A DNA stretch of 64,000 nt, taken from Sphingomonas sp. KRR8. Lineage in GTDB: Bacteria; Pseudomonadota; Alphaproteobacteria; Sphingomonadales; Sphingomonadaceae. Below the pieces are notes generated by a model that did no database searches, was not told where the DNA came from, and saw nothing but the letters and a program-made list of their open reading frames with translations. Position 1 is the stretch's first letter. Each line of letters begins with the position of its first letter. The position numbers and the translations under genes are program-made. This document shows, one piece after another, positions 8,180 to 17,915 of this stretch. The stretch is from NCBI RefSeq assembly GCF_023559245.1, contig NZ_CP097462.1, positions 1,612,001 to 1,676,000 of the forward strand. Direction: 5' to 3'.

Positions 8180-10927
8180 ATGAACAGGCACGAGGTGACC
8201 ACCAACTCCGAGCGGAAGATGGCTCTGGGCGCGAGTACGGCTGCGTTCACCGTCTGCTTTGCGGTCTGGACCATCTTCTCCATCATCGGCCTCGGCTTGA
8301 AGCAGCAGCTCGGCCTCTCCGAGACGGAGTTCGGATTGCTGGTCGGCACGCCGATCCTCACCGGTTCGCTCACCCGGGTGTTCCTCGGCATCTGGTCCGA
8401 CCAGTTTGGCGGCCGCAAGGTCATGGCCGGCGTCATGGTGCTCGCCGCCGTCGCCACCTTCCTGACATCTTACGCGCACACCTATCCGCAATTGCTGATC
8501 GCTGCCCTGGGCGTGGGCATCGCGGGGGGCGCCTTCTCCGTCGGCGTCAGCTATGTGTCGAGCTTCTACCCCAGTGGAAAGCAGGGAACCGCGCTCGGCA
8601 TCTTCGGGGCCGGCAACGTTGGCGCGGCCGTGACGAAGTTCCTGGCTCCATTCGTGATGGTTGCTGCGGGCTGGCAGTCCGTTGCGCAGATCTGGGCCGG
8701 GGCACTGATCGTCACCTCGGGCCTGTTCCTGCTTTTCACCAAGGAGGATCCCGACCACCGCGCTGGGGCGAATAAGGTGCGTGCCCGCAAGACCATGAAA
8801 GGGGAGCTGGCAGTCCTCGCCAATCTCCAGGTCTGGCGCTTCGCCCTTTATTACTTCTTCGTCTTCGGCGCCTTTGTCGGTCTTTCCCTCTGGCTGCCGC
8901 GCTACCTGATTGGGGCCTACGGCCTGGACGTGAAGACCGCCGGCATGTTGGCCGCATTCTATTCGGTCCCCGCCAGCCTGTTCCGCATCTACGGCGGCAC
9001 CCTGTCGGACCGTTACGGCGCGCGGGCGGTCATGTACGTGACCTTCGCGGTGTCCGTCGTCTGCCTGTTCATGCTGTCCTATCCGCCGACCACCTACCTC
9101 ATCCAGGGCGTGAAGGGACCGATCACTTTTCACACTGAGATGAGCCTGATCCCCTTTCTGATCACCTTGTTCGCGCTCGGCTTCTTCATGAGCCTGGGCA
9201 AGGCCGCCGTCTTCAAGCACATCCCCGTCTATTACCCGAGCCATGTCGGGTCGGTCGGCGGACTGGTCGGCATGGTCGGCGGGCTTGGCGGCTTCGTCCT
9301 GCCACTGACCTTCGGCGTCCTCCTGGACGTTACGGGCGTGTGGACCAGCTGCTTCGTCCTGTTGTTCGCCATCGTCACGGTCGCGCTGATCTGGATGCAT
9401 GTTTCGATCCGTACGATGGAGAATTCGGCGGCTCGTCAAGGCAACGAGGCCGCACTTCCCCAGCTTCCCGAGATGCAGGGCCTGGGCGAGGCTGGCGTGA
9501 AGCTGCCGGCCCCCGTCGCCGGACCGATCGCCGACTGGCAGCCGGAGAATGAGGCCTTCTGGAAGAGCAAGGGCCGTCCGGTGGCGCGGCGCAACCTTGC
9601 CATATCGACCTACAACCTCCTGCTGTCCTTCGCGGTGTGGATGGTGTGGAGCGTGGTCGTGGCCAAGCTGCCAGCCATCGGCTTCAAGTTCACCACCGAC
9701 CAGCTGTTCTGGCTGGCCGCGCTGCCGGGTCTGTCCGGTGCGACGCTGCGGATCTTCTACGCCTTCCTGGTGCCGATCTTCGGCGGGCGGCTGTGGACCA
9801 CCCTCTCCACCGCCTCCCTGCTCGTGCCGGCGTTTGGCATCGGCTATGCGGTGCAGAACCCGCAGACGCCGTACCTGATCTTCCTGGTGCTGGCGCTGTT
9901 GTGCGGGCTGGGCGGCGGCAACTTTGCCTCTTCCATGGCCAACATTAGCTACTTCTTCCCCAAGTCGCAGAAAGGCAACGCGCTGGCGATCAATGCCGGG
10001 CTGGGCAACCTTGGCGTCAGCGTCATGCAGTTCCTGGTGCCGGTGGCGATAACCATGAGCCTGTTCGGCGCACTCGGCGGTCACTCCCAGAGCGCAGCTG
10101 CCGGCACCCAGCTGTGGATGCAGAACGCCGGCTTCGTGTGGGTTCCGCTGATCCTGGCTGGAACCCTGGCGGCGTGGTTCGGAATGAACGACATCGTCTC
10201 GGCCCGGGCGAGCTTCGCCGACCAGTCGACGATCTTCGCCCGCGCCCACACCTGGATCATGTGCTGGCTCTACACCGGCACATTCGGGACCTTCATCGGC
10301 ATGTCGGCGGGCTTCCCGCTCTTCGCCAAGCTGGCCTTCCCCGAGGTGAATGCGCTCAAGTACGCCTTCGTCGGACCACTGGTCGGAGCCCTGTCGCGGG
10401 CAGGCACCGGCTGGCTTGCCGACCGGCTGGGAGGCGCCGTGGTCAGCCTGTGGGTGTTCGTCGCCCAGATCGCGGCCACCATCGGGATGGTCTACTTCCT
10501 TGGCGCGCACAGCTTCCCTGGCTTCTTCGCCATGGTCGTGACCCTGTTCTTGGTCAGTGGTGTCGGCAATGCCTCGACCTTCCAGATGGTCCCCGGGATC
10601 ATGCGGCGGGCGGTGGATGAATCGGCGCCGGAACTGCCCGCCGCGCATCGCCAGCAGCAGGCCGAGCGGGAGTCGGCAGCGGTGATCGGCTTCACCTCGG
10701 CGATCGCGGCCTATGGCGCCTTCTACATTCCGAAGGCGTACGGCTCGTCCATCGCACTGACTGGATCGGCGACCTCCGCGCTGTGGGGCTTCGTCGCCTT
10801 CTACGCCAGCTGCGCGGCCGTGACCTGGCTGTTCTATCTGCGCCGTCAGCCCATGTCGGTGGCTCGGACCAGCGCCAAGCCGAAGGCCCCCTCCAGGCCG
10901 CCGGTGCCGGAGCCGGTCCCGGCCTGA
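8180..10927 (+). CDS. narK: Double-domain nitrate/nitrite transporter (NarK1-NarK2 fusion)
   Basis: The 915-residue protein is two complete MFS transporters in one chain, residues about 12-413 and 468-890, roughly 24 membrane segments in total. A hydrophilic linker (about 414-467) joins them. Each half has its own GN-(V/L)-G nitrate-signature region: GAGNVGAAVTKF near residue 144 and GLGNLGVSVMQF near 608. Similar fusions are known in Paracoccus, where one half acts as a proton-nitrate symporter and the other as a nitrate-nitrite exchanger; I infer the same division. ATG 8180 is preferred over 8120 because of the FNR-box geometry. The gene is followed by a strong hairpin and then narGHJI. Confidence 0.93.
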   Translation: MNRHEVTTNSERKMALGASTAAFTVCFAVWTIFSIIGLGLKQQLGLSETEFGLLVGTPILTGSLTRVFLGIWSDQFGGRKVMAGVMVLAAVATFLTSYAHTYPQLLIAALGVGIAGGAFSVGVSYVSSFYPSGKQGTALGIFGAGNVGAAVTKFLAPFVMVAAGWQSVAQIWAGALIVTSGLFLLFTKEDPDHRAGANKVRARKTMKGELAVLANLQVWRFALYYFFVFGAFVGLSLWLPRYLIGAYGLDVKTAGMLAAFYSVPASLFRIYGGTLSDRYGARAVMYVTFAVSVVCLFMLSYPPTTYLIQGVKGPITFHTEMSLIPFLITLFALGFFMSLGKAAVFKHIPVYYPSHVGSVGGLVGMVGGLGGFVLPLTFGVLLDVTGVWTSCFVLLFAIVTVALIWMHVSIRTMENSAARQGNEAALPQLPEMQGLGEAGVKLPAPVAGPIADWQPENEAFWKSKGRPVARRNLAISTYNLLLSFAVWMVWSVVVAKLPAIGFKFTTDQLFWLAALPGLSGATLRIFYAFLVPIFGGRLWTTLSTASLLVPAFGIGYAVQNPQTPYLIFLVLALLCGLGGGNFASSMANISYFFPKSQKGNALAINAGLGNLGVSVMQFLVPVAITMSLFGALGGHSQSAAAGTQLWMQNAGFVWVPLILAGTLAAWFGMNDIVSARASFADQSTIFARAHTWIMCWLYTGTFGTFIGMSAGFPLFAKLAFPEVNALKYAFVGPLVGALSRAGTGWLADRLGGAVVSLWVFVAQIAATIGMVYFLGAHSFPGFFAMVVTLFLVSGVGNASTFQMVPGIMRRAVDESAPELPAAHRQQQAERESAAVIGFTSAIAAYGAFYIPKAYGSSIALTGSATSALWGFVAFYASCAAVTWLFYLRRQPMSVARTSAKPKAPSRPPVPEPVPA

Positions 10928-10981
10928 CCGCACAATCGCTTCGGCGGCGCCGCGGGTCGCGGCCTCTGAGCGTCGACGAAC

Positions 10982-11016
10982 AGGGCGCTTCCACCGCAAG
11001 GTGGGAGCGCCCTTTG
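10982..11016 (+). terminator. Rho-independent-type terminator after narK
   Basis: AGGGCGCTTCCACC (10982-10995), loop GCAA, and GGTGGGAGCGCCCT (11000-11013) form a 14-base stem with one G-T wobble, followed by TTGTGC. It separates narK from narG, which has its own promoter. Confidence 0.7.
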
Positions 11017-11068
11017 TGCATGGGCCGGAAAGCCAGGCCGGACCGCTGATAGGGACATTTCCGTATCG

Positions 11069-11082
11069 GTGATCCAGATCAA
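11069..11082. promoter_or_regulatory. FNR/FixK-type box upstream of narG
   Basis: GTGAT-CCAG-ATCAA matches TTGAT-N4-ATCAA at 9 of 10 positions. With its centre at 11075.5, a class II start falls near 11117, and TAGAAG at 11105-11110 occupies the -10 position (4 of 6). This supports translation of NarG from 11155. Confidence 0.72.
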
Positions 11083-11154
11083 CGGGCCTAGCCCTTCATG
11101 CTCATAGAAGCGGCGCGAAACAATCGCGATTTCGACTTCCGAGTGGGGACGTAC

Positions 11155-14100
11155 ATGAGCCATTTCCTGGACCGCCTGACCTTCCTCCGGAAGAACGTGG
11201 GGACCTTCTCCAACAACCACGGCGTGGTCACCAATGAGGATCGCAGCTGGGAGGACGGCTATCGCGGACGCTGGAGCCACGACAAGATCGTACGCTCAAC
11301 GCATGGCGTGAATTGCACCGGCAGCTGTTCGTGGAAGATCTACGTCAAGGACGGGATCGTCACCTGGGAGACCCAGCAGACCGACTATCCGCGTACCCGC
11401 CCGGGCCTTCCCAACCACGAGCCGCGCGGCTGCGCCCGCGGGGCGAGCTACAGCTGGTACCTGTATAGCGCGAACCGGGTGAAGCACCCGATGATCCGCA
11501 AGCGGCTGCTGAAGATGTGGCGCACGGTTAGAGGCGAGCAGCCGGATCCGGTGCTCGCCTGGAAAGCCATCGTCGAGGACCCGGTCAAGTCCGCCGAGTA
11601 CAAGAAGGCGCGTGGCATGGGCGGCTTCGTCCGCGCGACCTGGGAGGAAGCGAACGAGATCATCGGCGCCGCCAACGTCTACACCACCAAGACCTATGGC
11701 CCCGACCGGGTCGCCGGCTTCTCGCCGATCCCCGCCATGTCGATGATCAGCTATGCGGCGGGCGCCCGCTACCTGTCGCTGATCGGTGGTACCCCGCTGT
11801 CATTCTACGACTGGTATTGCGACCTTCCGGCGTCAAGCCCGCAGACCTGGGGCGAGCAGACGGACGTCCCCGAGAGCGCGGACTGGTACAATTCGACCTT
11901 CCTGATGCTGTGGGGTTCGAACGTGCCCCAGACCCGCACGCCCGACGCGCATTTCTACACGGAGGTCCGTTACAAGGGCGCGAAGTCGGTGGTCGTGTGC
12001 CCCGATTATTCAGAGGCATCCAAGTTCGCCGACCTGTGGATGGCGCCCAAGCAGGGCACCGACAGCGCCCTGGCGATGGCCATGGGCCACGTCATTCTCA
12101 AGGAATTCCACGTCGATCGGACGGCGGCCTACTTCGACGATTACTGCCGCCGTTACTCCGACATGCCGATGCTGGTCCGCCTGGTGGAGCGCGGCGACGG
12201 CTATGTGCCGGAACGCTTTGTCCGCGCGTCGGACTTCGACGGCTCCCTCGATGAGACCAACAACGCCGAGTGGAAGACCGTCGCGATCGACGAGGAGAGC
12301 GGCGAGATTGTTTCTCCGCTCGGCTCGATCGGCTTCCGCTGGGGTGAAAAGGGCAAATGGAACCTCGAAAGTCGCGACGGGAAGGATGGGCGTGAGGTCA
12401 AGCTCGCACTCGGCCTGAAGGAGCGGGCAGACGAGCTCGCGGAGGTCGATTTCCCTTACTTCGGGTCAGGCCCGCAGAGCCCTTATTTCACCTCCACCAC
12501 GCACGGCGACGTGCTGCGCCGCAAGGTGCCGGTGAAGAAGCTTCAACTGGTCGAAGGCGAGACGCTGGTCGCGTCCGTCTACGACCTGCTGATCGCGCAC
12601 TACGGCGTCGATCGGGGCTTCGGCGGCCTGGCGGCCAAGGACTTTGACGACGACACACCCTACACGCCGGCCTGGGCCGAGCAGATCACGGGCGTGCCGC
12701 GCGACCAGATCATCGCCACCGCCCGCGACTTCGCGTCCAACGCCGAGAAGACCAACGGCAAGTCGATGATCATCCTCGGGGCCGGTGTGAACCACTGGTA
12801 CCACATGGACATGATCTACCGCGGGATCATCAACATGCTGGTGTTCTGCGGATGCGTCGGCCAGTCGGGCGGCGGCTGGTCGCATTATGTCGGGCAGGAG
12901 AAGCTTCGCCCCCAGACCGGCTGGGCGCCCCTCGCCTTCGCCCTCGACTGGCACCGCCCGCCGCGGCAGATGAACGCGACGAGCTATTTCTACGCGCACA
13001 CCGACCAGTGGCGTTACGAGAAACTGGCAACGTCAGAGATCGCGTCGCCGACCAGCGATGTCGACGTGTCCGGCACGATGATCGACTTCAACGTCCGGGC
13101 CGAGCGGATGGGCTGGCTGCCCTCCGCGCCGCAGCTGGAAACGAACCCGCTGGAGATCGGCCGCAACCTCAAGGACGAGGCAGCCGGCACCAAGGTCGCC
13201 CGCCAGCTTAAGTCCGGCGAGCTCAAGCTGAGCTGCGAAAACCCGGACAATCCCAAGAACTTCCCACGCAACCTGTTCGTGTGGCGGTCGAACCTGCTCG
13301 GCTCGTCGGGCAAGGGGCATGAGTATTTCCTCAAGCACCTGCTCGGCACGCAGCATGGTGTGCAGGGCAAGGACCTGGGTCAGGAAGGCGCGCAACTGCC
13401 GACGGAGGTCGTGTTCCACAAGGACGCTCCCGAAGGAAAGCTGGACCTGCTGGTCACCATCGACTTCCGCATGTCGACCACCGCCGTCTACGCCGACATC
13501 GTCCTTCCGACCGCGACCTGGTACGAGAAGAACGACCTCAACACCTCGGACATGCACCCCTTCATCCACCCGCTGTCCAAGGCGGTGGACCCGGCCTGGG
13601 GCGCGCGCAGCGACTGGGACATCTTCAAGGGCATCGCGAAGAGCTTTTCCGAAGCGTGCGAAGGTCACTTGGGCAAGGAGACGGACGTGGTGCTCGTGCC
13701 GCTGCAGCACGACACGCCCGGTGAGCTGGGCCAGCCGCTCGACGTCAAGGACTGGAAGAAGGGCGAGTGCGATCCCCTGCCCGGCAAGACCATGCCGGCG
13801 GTGGTCACGGTGGAACGTGACTATCCGGCGACGTTCAAGAAGTTCACCTCCCTTGGACCGCTGCTCGGCAAGCTCGGCAACGGCGGCAAGGGCATCAACT
13901 GGAACACCGACCACGAGCTCGACTTCCTCGGGCGCCTGAACGGAACGGTTTCCGAAGAGGGCGTCTCCAAGGGGATGCCCCGGATCGACAGCGACATCGA
14001 CGCTTGCGAAGTCGTGCTGAGCCTGGCGCCCGAGACCAACGGCGAAGTGGCGGTCAAGGCCTGGGAAGCCTTGTCGGAGTTCACCGGCCGGGAGCACGCC

Positions 14101-14883
14101 CACCTGGCGCGGACCCGTGAAGACGAGAAGATCCGCTACCGCGACGTGCAGGCCCAGCCGCGCAAGATCATCTCTTCGCCGACTTGGTCGGGCATCGAGA
14201 GCGAGAGCGTCAGCTACAACGCGGGCTGGACCAACGTGCACGAGCTGATCCCCTGGCGCACCCTGACAGGCCGGCAACAGCTCTATCAGGACCATGCCTG
14301 GATGCGGGCTTTCGGCGAGGGGTTCACCACCTACAAGCCGCCGATCGACACCAAGGTCATCGCCCCCGTGCTGGGCAAGAGGGGCAACGGCAATTCGGAG
14401 CTGGTGCTGAACTTTATTACCCCGCACCAGAAATGGGGCATCCACTCGACCTATTCCGACAATCTGCTGATGCTGACGCTCAACCGCGGCGGCCCGGTGG
14501 TGTGGATTTCGGAGGAGGATGCCAAGGGCGCCGGGATCGTCGACAACGACTGGATGGAGGCGTTCAACTCCAACGGCGCGCTATGTGCCCGGGCGGTGGT
14601 CAGCCAGCGCGTGCCCAGCGGCATGTGCATGATGTACCATGCGCAGGAAAAGATCGTGAACGTGCCCGGATCGGAGATCACCGGAGCGCGCGGCGGCATT
14701 CACAACTCGGTGACCCGCACGATCACCAAGCCGACGCACATGATCGGCGGCTACGCCCACCAGGCCTACGGCTTCAACTACTACGGTACTGTCGGTGCCA
14801 ACCGCGACGAGTTCGTCGTGATCCGCAAGATGGCGAAGGTCGACTGGATGGACGAGCCCGCCTCGCCGTCGGTCGCTGCCTGA
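11155..14883 (+). CDS. narG: Respiratory nitrate reductase alpha subunit NarG
   Basis: This 1242-residue catalytic subunit reduces nitrate to nitrite at a molybdenum bis-MGD centre on the cytoplasmic side of the membrane. The FS0 cluster ligands H50, C54, C58 and C93 are all present at the same numbers as in E. coli NarG. YDWYCDLP contains D223, matching the aspartate that ligates molybdenum. WGSNVPQTRTPDAHF is the family signature. ATG 11155 gives the usual MSHFLDRLTF start with GGGGA upstream; the ATG at 11098 would lie before the predicted transcription start. Length matches the family (E. coli 1247). First gene of narGHJI. Confidence 0.98.
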   Translation: MSHFLDRLTFLRKNVGTFSNNHGVVTNEDRSWEDGYRGRWSHDKIVRSTHGVNCTGSCSWKIYVKDGIVTWETQQTDYPRTRPGLPNHEPRGCARGASYSWYLYSANRVKHPMIRKRLLKMWRTVRGEQPDPVLAWKAIVEDPVKSAEYKKARGMGGFVRATWEEANEIIGAANVYTTKTYGPDRVAGFSPIPAMSMISYAAGARYLSLIGGTPLSFYDWYCDLPASSPQTWGEQTDVPESADWYNSTFLMLWGSNVPQTRTPDAHFYTEVRYKGAKSVVVCPDYSEASKFADLWMAPKQGTDSALAMAMGHVILKEFHVDRTAAYFDDYCRRYSDMPMLVRLVERGDGYVPERFVRASDFDGSLDETNNAEWKTVAIDEESGEIVSPLGSIGFRWGEKGKWNLESRDGKDGREVKLALGLKERADELAEVDFPYFGSGPQSPYFTSTTHGDVLRRKVPVKKLQLVEGETLVASVYDLLIAHYGVDRGFGGLAAKDFDDDTPYTPAWAEQITGVPRDQIIATARDFASNAEKTNGKSMIILGAGVNHWYHMDMIYRGIINMLVFCGCVGQSGGGWSHYVGQEKLRPQTGWAPLAFALDWHRPPRQMNATSYFYAHTDQWRYEKLATSEIASPTSDVDVSGTMIDFNVRAERMGWLPSAPQLETNPLEIGRNLKDEAAGTKVARQLKSGELKLSCENPDNPKNFPRNLFVWRSNLLGSSGKGHEYFLKHLLGTQHGVQGKDLGQEGAQLPTEVVFHKDAPEGKLDLLVTIDFRMSTTAVYADIVLPTATWYEKNDLNTSDMHPFIHPLSKAVDPAWGARSDWDIFKGIAKSFSEACEGHLGKETDVVLVPLQHDTPGELGQPLDVKDWKKGECDPLPGKTMPAVVTVERDYPATFKKFTSLGPLLGKLGNGGKGINWNTDHELDFLGRLNGTVSEEGVSKGMPRIDSDIDACEVVLSLAPETNGEVAVKAWEALSEFTGREHAHLARTREDEKIRYRDVQAQPRKIISSPTWSGIESESVSYNAGWTNVHELIPWRTLTGRQQLYQDHAWMRAFGEGFTTYKPPIDTKVIAPVLGKRGNGNSELVLNFITPHQKWGIHSTYSDNLLMLTLNRGGPVVWISEEDAKGAGIVDNDWMEAFNSNGALCARAVVSQRVPSGMCMMYHAQEKIVNVPGSEITGARGGIHNSVTRTITKPTHMIGGYAHQAYGFNYYGTVGANRDEFVVIRKMAKVDWMDEPASPSVAA

Positions 14884-14901
14884 GCTCCGGGAGTAAGCAT
14901 C

Positions 14902-16437
14902 ATGAAGATTCGTGCCCAGGTCGCGATGGTCCTGAACCTCGACAAGTGCATCGGCTGCCACACGTGCTCTGTCACCTGCAAGAACGTCTGGACCAGCCGG
15001 GAAGGCGTCGAATACGCCTGGTTCAACAACGTCGAGACCAAGCCGGGCATCGGTTTTCCCAAGGAATGGGAGAACCAGGACAAGTGGAACGGCGGGTGGA
15101 AGCGCAAGGCCGACGGCAAGATCGAACCCCGCATCGGTTCGCGCTTCCGGGTGCTGGCGAACATCTTCGCCAACCCTGACCTGCCCGAGATCGACGATTA
15201 TTACGAGCCCTTCACCTTCGACTACGACCACCTGCAGTCCGCGCCGGAGATGAAAACCTTCCCGACCGCGCGACCGCGCTCGCTGATCACCGGTGAGCGG
15301 ATGGAGAAGATCGAATGGGGCCCAAACTGGGAGGAGATCCTGGGCGGCGAGTTCGACAAGCGGAAGAAGGACAAGAACTTCGAGGACATCGAAAAGGACA
15401 TCTACGGCCAGTTCGAGAAGACCTTCATGTTCTACCTGCCGAGGCTGTGCGAGCACTGCCTCAACCCGACCTGCGTGGCGGCCTGCCCGTCCGGGTCGAT
15501 CTACAAGCGGGAAGAGGACGGCATCGTCCTCATCGATCAGGACAAGTGCCGCGGCTGGCGGATGTGCATCTCTGGCTGCCCCTACAAGAAGATCTATTAC
15601 AACTGGAAGTCGGGCAAGGCGGAGAAGTGCATCTTCTGTTACCCGCGGATCGAGGCCGGCCAGCCGACCGTCTGTTCGGAAACCTGCGTCGGCCGCATCC
15701 GCTACCTCGGTGTCATCCTCTACGATGCTGACCGCATCGAGGAGATGGCGTCCACACAGGATGAGCAGGATCTCTACGAGAAGCAGCTGGAGCTGTTCCT
15801 CGATCCAAACGATCCGGCCGTGATCGCTCAGGCCCGCAAGGATGGCATCCAGGACAACTGGATCGAGGCGGCGAAGATCAGCCCCATCTACAAGATGGCG
15901 ATCGACTGGAAGATCGCCTTCCCGCTCCACCCGGAATATCGCACGCTGCCGATGGTCTGGTACGTGCCGCCGCTGTCGCCGATCCAGAATGCAGCGGAGC
16001 GCGGGCACATCGGCTTCGACCGCCAGATCCCGGAGATCGAAAGCCTGCGGGTGCCGGTGAAATATCTCGCCAACCTGCTGACGGCGGGCAAGGAAGCGCC
16101 GGTCGTTTCCGCGCTCAAGAAGATGTTCGCCATGCGCATCTTCATGCGCGACCGCGAGGTCGAGCATCGCACGAACACCGACGTACTGGACCAGGCGGAC
16201 CTGACCGAGGCGCAGGTCCTCGAGATGTATCGCTATCTTGCGCTGGCCGACTACGAGGACCGGTTCGTCATCCCGACGGCGCATCGCGAAATCAGCGAAC
16301 ACGCCTACGAGATGAAGGGCGGCTGCGGCTTCAGCTTCGGCGACGGCTGCGGCGACAGCCGGACCACCCTCAATCTTTTCGGCAAGCCGAAGAAGGCCGG
16401 CAATGGTGGCCTGCCCAACCCGCGGAGGGCCGCATGA
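14902..16437 (+). CDS. narH: Respiratory nitrate reductase beta subunit NarH
   Basis: The 511-residue iron-sulfur subunit carries electrons from NarI to NarG. The first cluster motif is C16-x2-C19-x2-C22-x3-C26. Further cysteine groups occur at CEHCLNPTCVAACP and CRGWRMCISGCPYKK; the tryptophan in the last motif replaces a cysteine, as is normal in NarH, giving a 3Fe-4S cluster. It begins 18 bases after narG with GGGAG upstream, and its stop overlaps the narJ start as ATGA. All clusters look intact, so the enzyme should be functional. Confidence 0.98.
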   Translation: MKIRAQVAMVLNLDKCIGCHTCSVTCKNVWTSREGVEYAWFNNVETKPGIGFPKEWENQDKWNGGWKRKADGKIEPRIGSRFRVLANIFANPDLPEIDDYYEPFTFDYDHLQSAPEMKTFPTARPRSLITGERMEKIEWGPNWEEILGGEFDKRKKDKNFEDIEKDIYGQFEKTFMFYLPRLCEHCLNPTCVAACPSGSIYKREEDGIVLIDQDKCRGWRMCISGCPYKKIYYNWKSGKAEKCIFCYPRIEAGQPTVCSETCVGRIRYLGVILYDADRIEEMASTQDEQDLYEKQLELFLDPNDPAVIAQARKDGIQDNWIEAAKISPIYKMAIDWKIAFPLHPEYRTLPMVWYVPPLSPIQNAAERGHIGFDRQIPEIESLRVPVKYLANLLTAGKEAPVVSALKKMFAMRIFMRDREVEHRTNTDVLDQADLTEAQVLEMYRYLALADYEDRFVIPTAHREISEHAYEMKGGCGFSFGDGCGDSRTTLNLFGKPKKAGNGGLPNPRRAA

Positions 16438-17126
16438 TCAGCTTCAAGGCATTGGGCGCACTGCTCGACTATCCGACCGAGCAGATGCAGGCGGCCGCGG
16501 ATGAGATCGAGCAGGCGCTGATCGCGGAGCAAGCCTTGCCAGCCGCCGACCTCATCGATGTCGGCGCGTTCATCGAGAGGCTGCGGACCACCGACATCAT
16601 GGACCTGCAGGAATATTGGGTGTCCCTTTTCGACCGTTCCAAGCGGCTCGCGCTTCACCTGCACGAGCATAGCTATGGCGAAAGCCGTGATCGCGGTCAG
16701 GCGATGGTCGACCTCGCGCTGACCTATCGAATGAACGGGTTCGAACTCGCAGCCTCCGAGATGCCGGATTATCTGCCGCTGTTCTGCGAATTCCTGAGCC
16801 AGGTGCCCGAGGCCGCCGCTCGCCGTTATCTCGGCGAAGCGGTGGAAATCGTCGAAGCGCTTCGCATCCGCCTCGAAGAGCGGGAATCCCCTTATGCCGC
16901 GCTGCTCGGCGCGCTGGTATCGCTGTCGACCAAGGCCGCGGACACGGCCGAGGTCGACGCCATCCTGGTCGGCGAGCCCGAGGACCCCAAGACCCTCGAC
17001 GAGCTTGACGCCCAATGGGCGGAAGACCCGGTCACCTTCGGTGCGGGAGCGGCCATGAACGACTGCGCCTATGCCGGCGATCTGGCCCGCAAGCGTGCGG
17101 CCGAGATTGGAAGGGAAGCTGCGTGA
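16434..17126 (+). CDS. narJ: Nitrate reductase assembly chaperone NarJ
   Basis: This 230-residue cytoplasmic TorD-family chaperone helps insert the molybdenum cofactor and iron-sulfur clusters into NarG before membrane docking. It is mostly helical and begins with the typical FKALGALLDYPTEQMQ segment; the DIMDLQEYWVSLFDRSK and LALHLHEHSYGESRDRGQAM blocks are conserved in NarJ. The start overlaps the narH stop by 4 bases and its stop overlaps the narI start (TGATG), indicating coupled translation. Confidence 0.95.
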   Translation: MISFKALGALLDYPTEQMQAAADEIEQALIAEQALPAADLIDVGAFIERLRTTDIMDLQEYWVSLFDRSKRLALHLHEHSYGESRDRGQAMVDLALTYRMNGFELAASEMPDYLPLFCEFLSQVPEAAARRYLGEAVEIVEALRIRLEERESPYAALLGALVSLSTKAADTAEVDAILVGEPEDPKTLDELDAQWAEDPVTFGAGAAMNDCAYAGDLARKRAAEIGREAA

Positions 17127-17902
17127 TGGGTCTTTATGTTCACAATGCGCTGTTCGGAGTCTACCCGTACATCGCGCTGGCGGTGTTCCTGTTCGGCAGC
17201 CTGATCCGCTTCGACGTCGACCAATATGGCTGGCGCTCCAAGTCGAGCCAGTTCCTCCGCCGCAAGCAGCTCGTATGGGGCTCGATCCTATTCCACGTCG
17301 GCATCCTGGGCATCCTCGGCGGCCATGCTGTCGGCCTGCTGACCCCAGTCGCCGTGTTCGACGCGATGGGCGTCAGCCACAGCTTCAAGCAGGGGCTGGC
17401 GATCGTCGCCGGCGGCATTTGCGGCACGGCCGCGATGATTGGCCTTCTGCTCCTGCTGCATCGCCGCTTGACCGACCCGCGCATCCGCAAGACCTCGAGC
17501 TTCAGCGATATCGCGGTGCTTGGCCTGTTGTTCGTGCAGCTGTCGCTTGGCCTGCTGACCATCCCGCTGAGCCTTGGCCACATGGATGGGCACATGATGG
17601 TGCAGTTCATGAACTACGTGCAGGGCATCGTGACGCTTCGGCCGGACCCGGCCCTGATTGCCGGCGTGCCGGTGGTGTTCAAGCTGCACATGTTCATCGG
17701 CTTTACCCTGTTCCTCGTCTTCCCCTTCACGCGCCTCGTGCACGTGTGGAGCGCCCCGCTGAGCTATGCAGGCCGCCGCTACCAGGTCGTGCGCACCAAG
17801 GCGCGGCAGGTAGTGGAGCAGGAGGATGGCGACCTGCCCGCCTATGTGCCCCCGCAACCCCGCCGCCATGCGCCCGCGCCTGCCCGGCGCAAGGCCGCCT
17901 GA
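17126..17902 (+). CDS. narI: Respiratory nitrate reductase gamma subunit NarI
   Basis: The 258-residue membrane anchor has five hydrophobic helices, binds two b-type haems and oxidises quinol. Candidate haem-ligand histidines are in FHVGILGILGGHAVGLL, LGHMDGHMM and LHMFIGFTLF/RLVHVWSAP, as expected. The start ATG 17126 overlaps the narJ stop by one base and gives the normal N-terminus (NALFGVYPYIALAVF); an in-frame extension to 17015 is not supported. The C-terminal tail is proline-, arginine- and alanine-rich and cytoplasmic. Confidence 0.97.
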   Translation: MGLYVHNALFGVYPYIALAVFLFGSLIRFDVDQYGWRSKSSQFLRRKQLVWGSILFHVGILGILGGHAVGLLTPVAVFDAMGVSHSFKQGLAIVAGGICGTAAMIGLLLLLHRRLTDPRIRKTSSFSDIAVLGLLFVQLSLGLLTIPLSLGHMDGHMMVQFMNYVQGIVTLRPDPALIAGVPVVFKLHMFIGFTLFLVFPFTRLVHVWSAPLSYAGRRYQVVRTKARQVVEQEDGDLPAYVPPQPRRHAPAPARRKAA

Positions 17903-17915
17903 GGAGTTTGAAGCA

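Noticed and set aside
8051..10999. A 982-codon open frame on the minus strand opposite narK
   Set aside because: It is the complement of a highly conserved transporter gene. The translation is rich in Arg, His, Gln and Asp with no domains, as expected of antisense frames in high-GC DNA.
11098..11154. N-terminal 19-residue extension of NarG
   Set aside because: It would begin before the predicted transcription start, and family members start at MSHFLDR, encoded from 11155.
14581..16302. A 573-codon minus-strand frame opposite narG and narH
   Set aside because: Antisense shadow; the plus strand has intact NarG and NarH cluster ligands.
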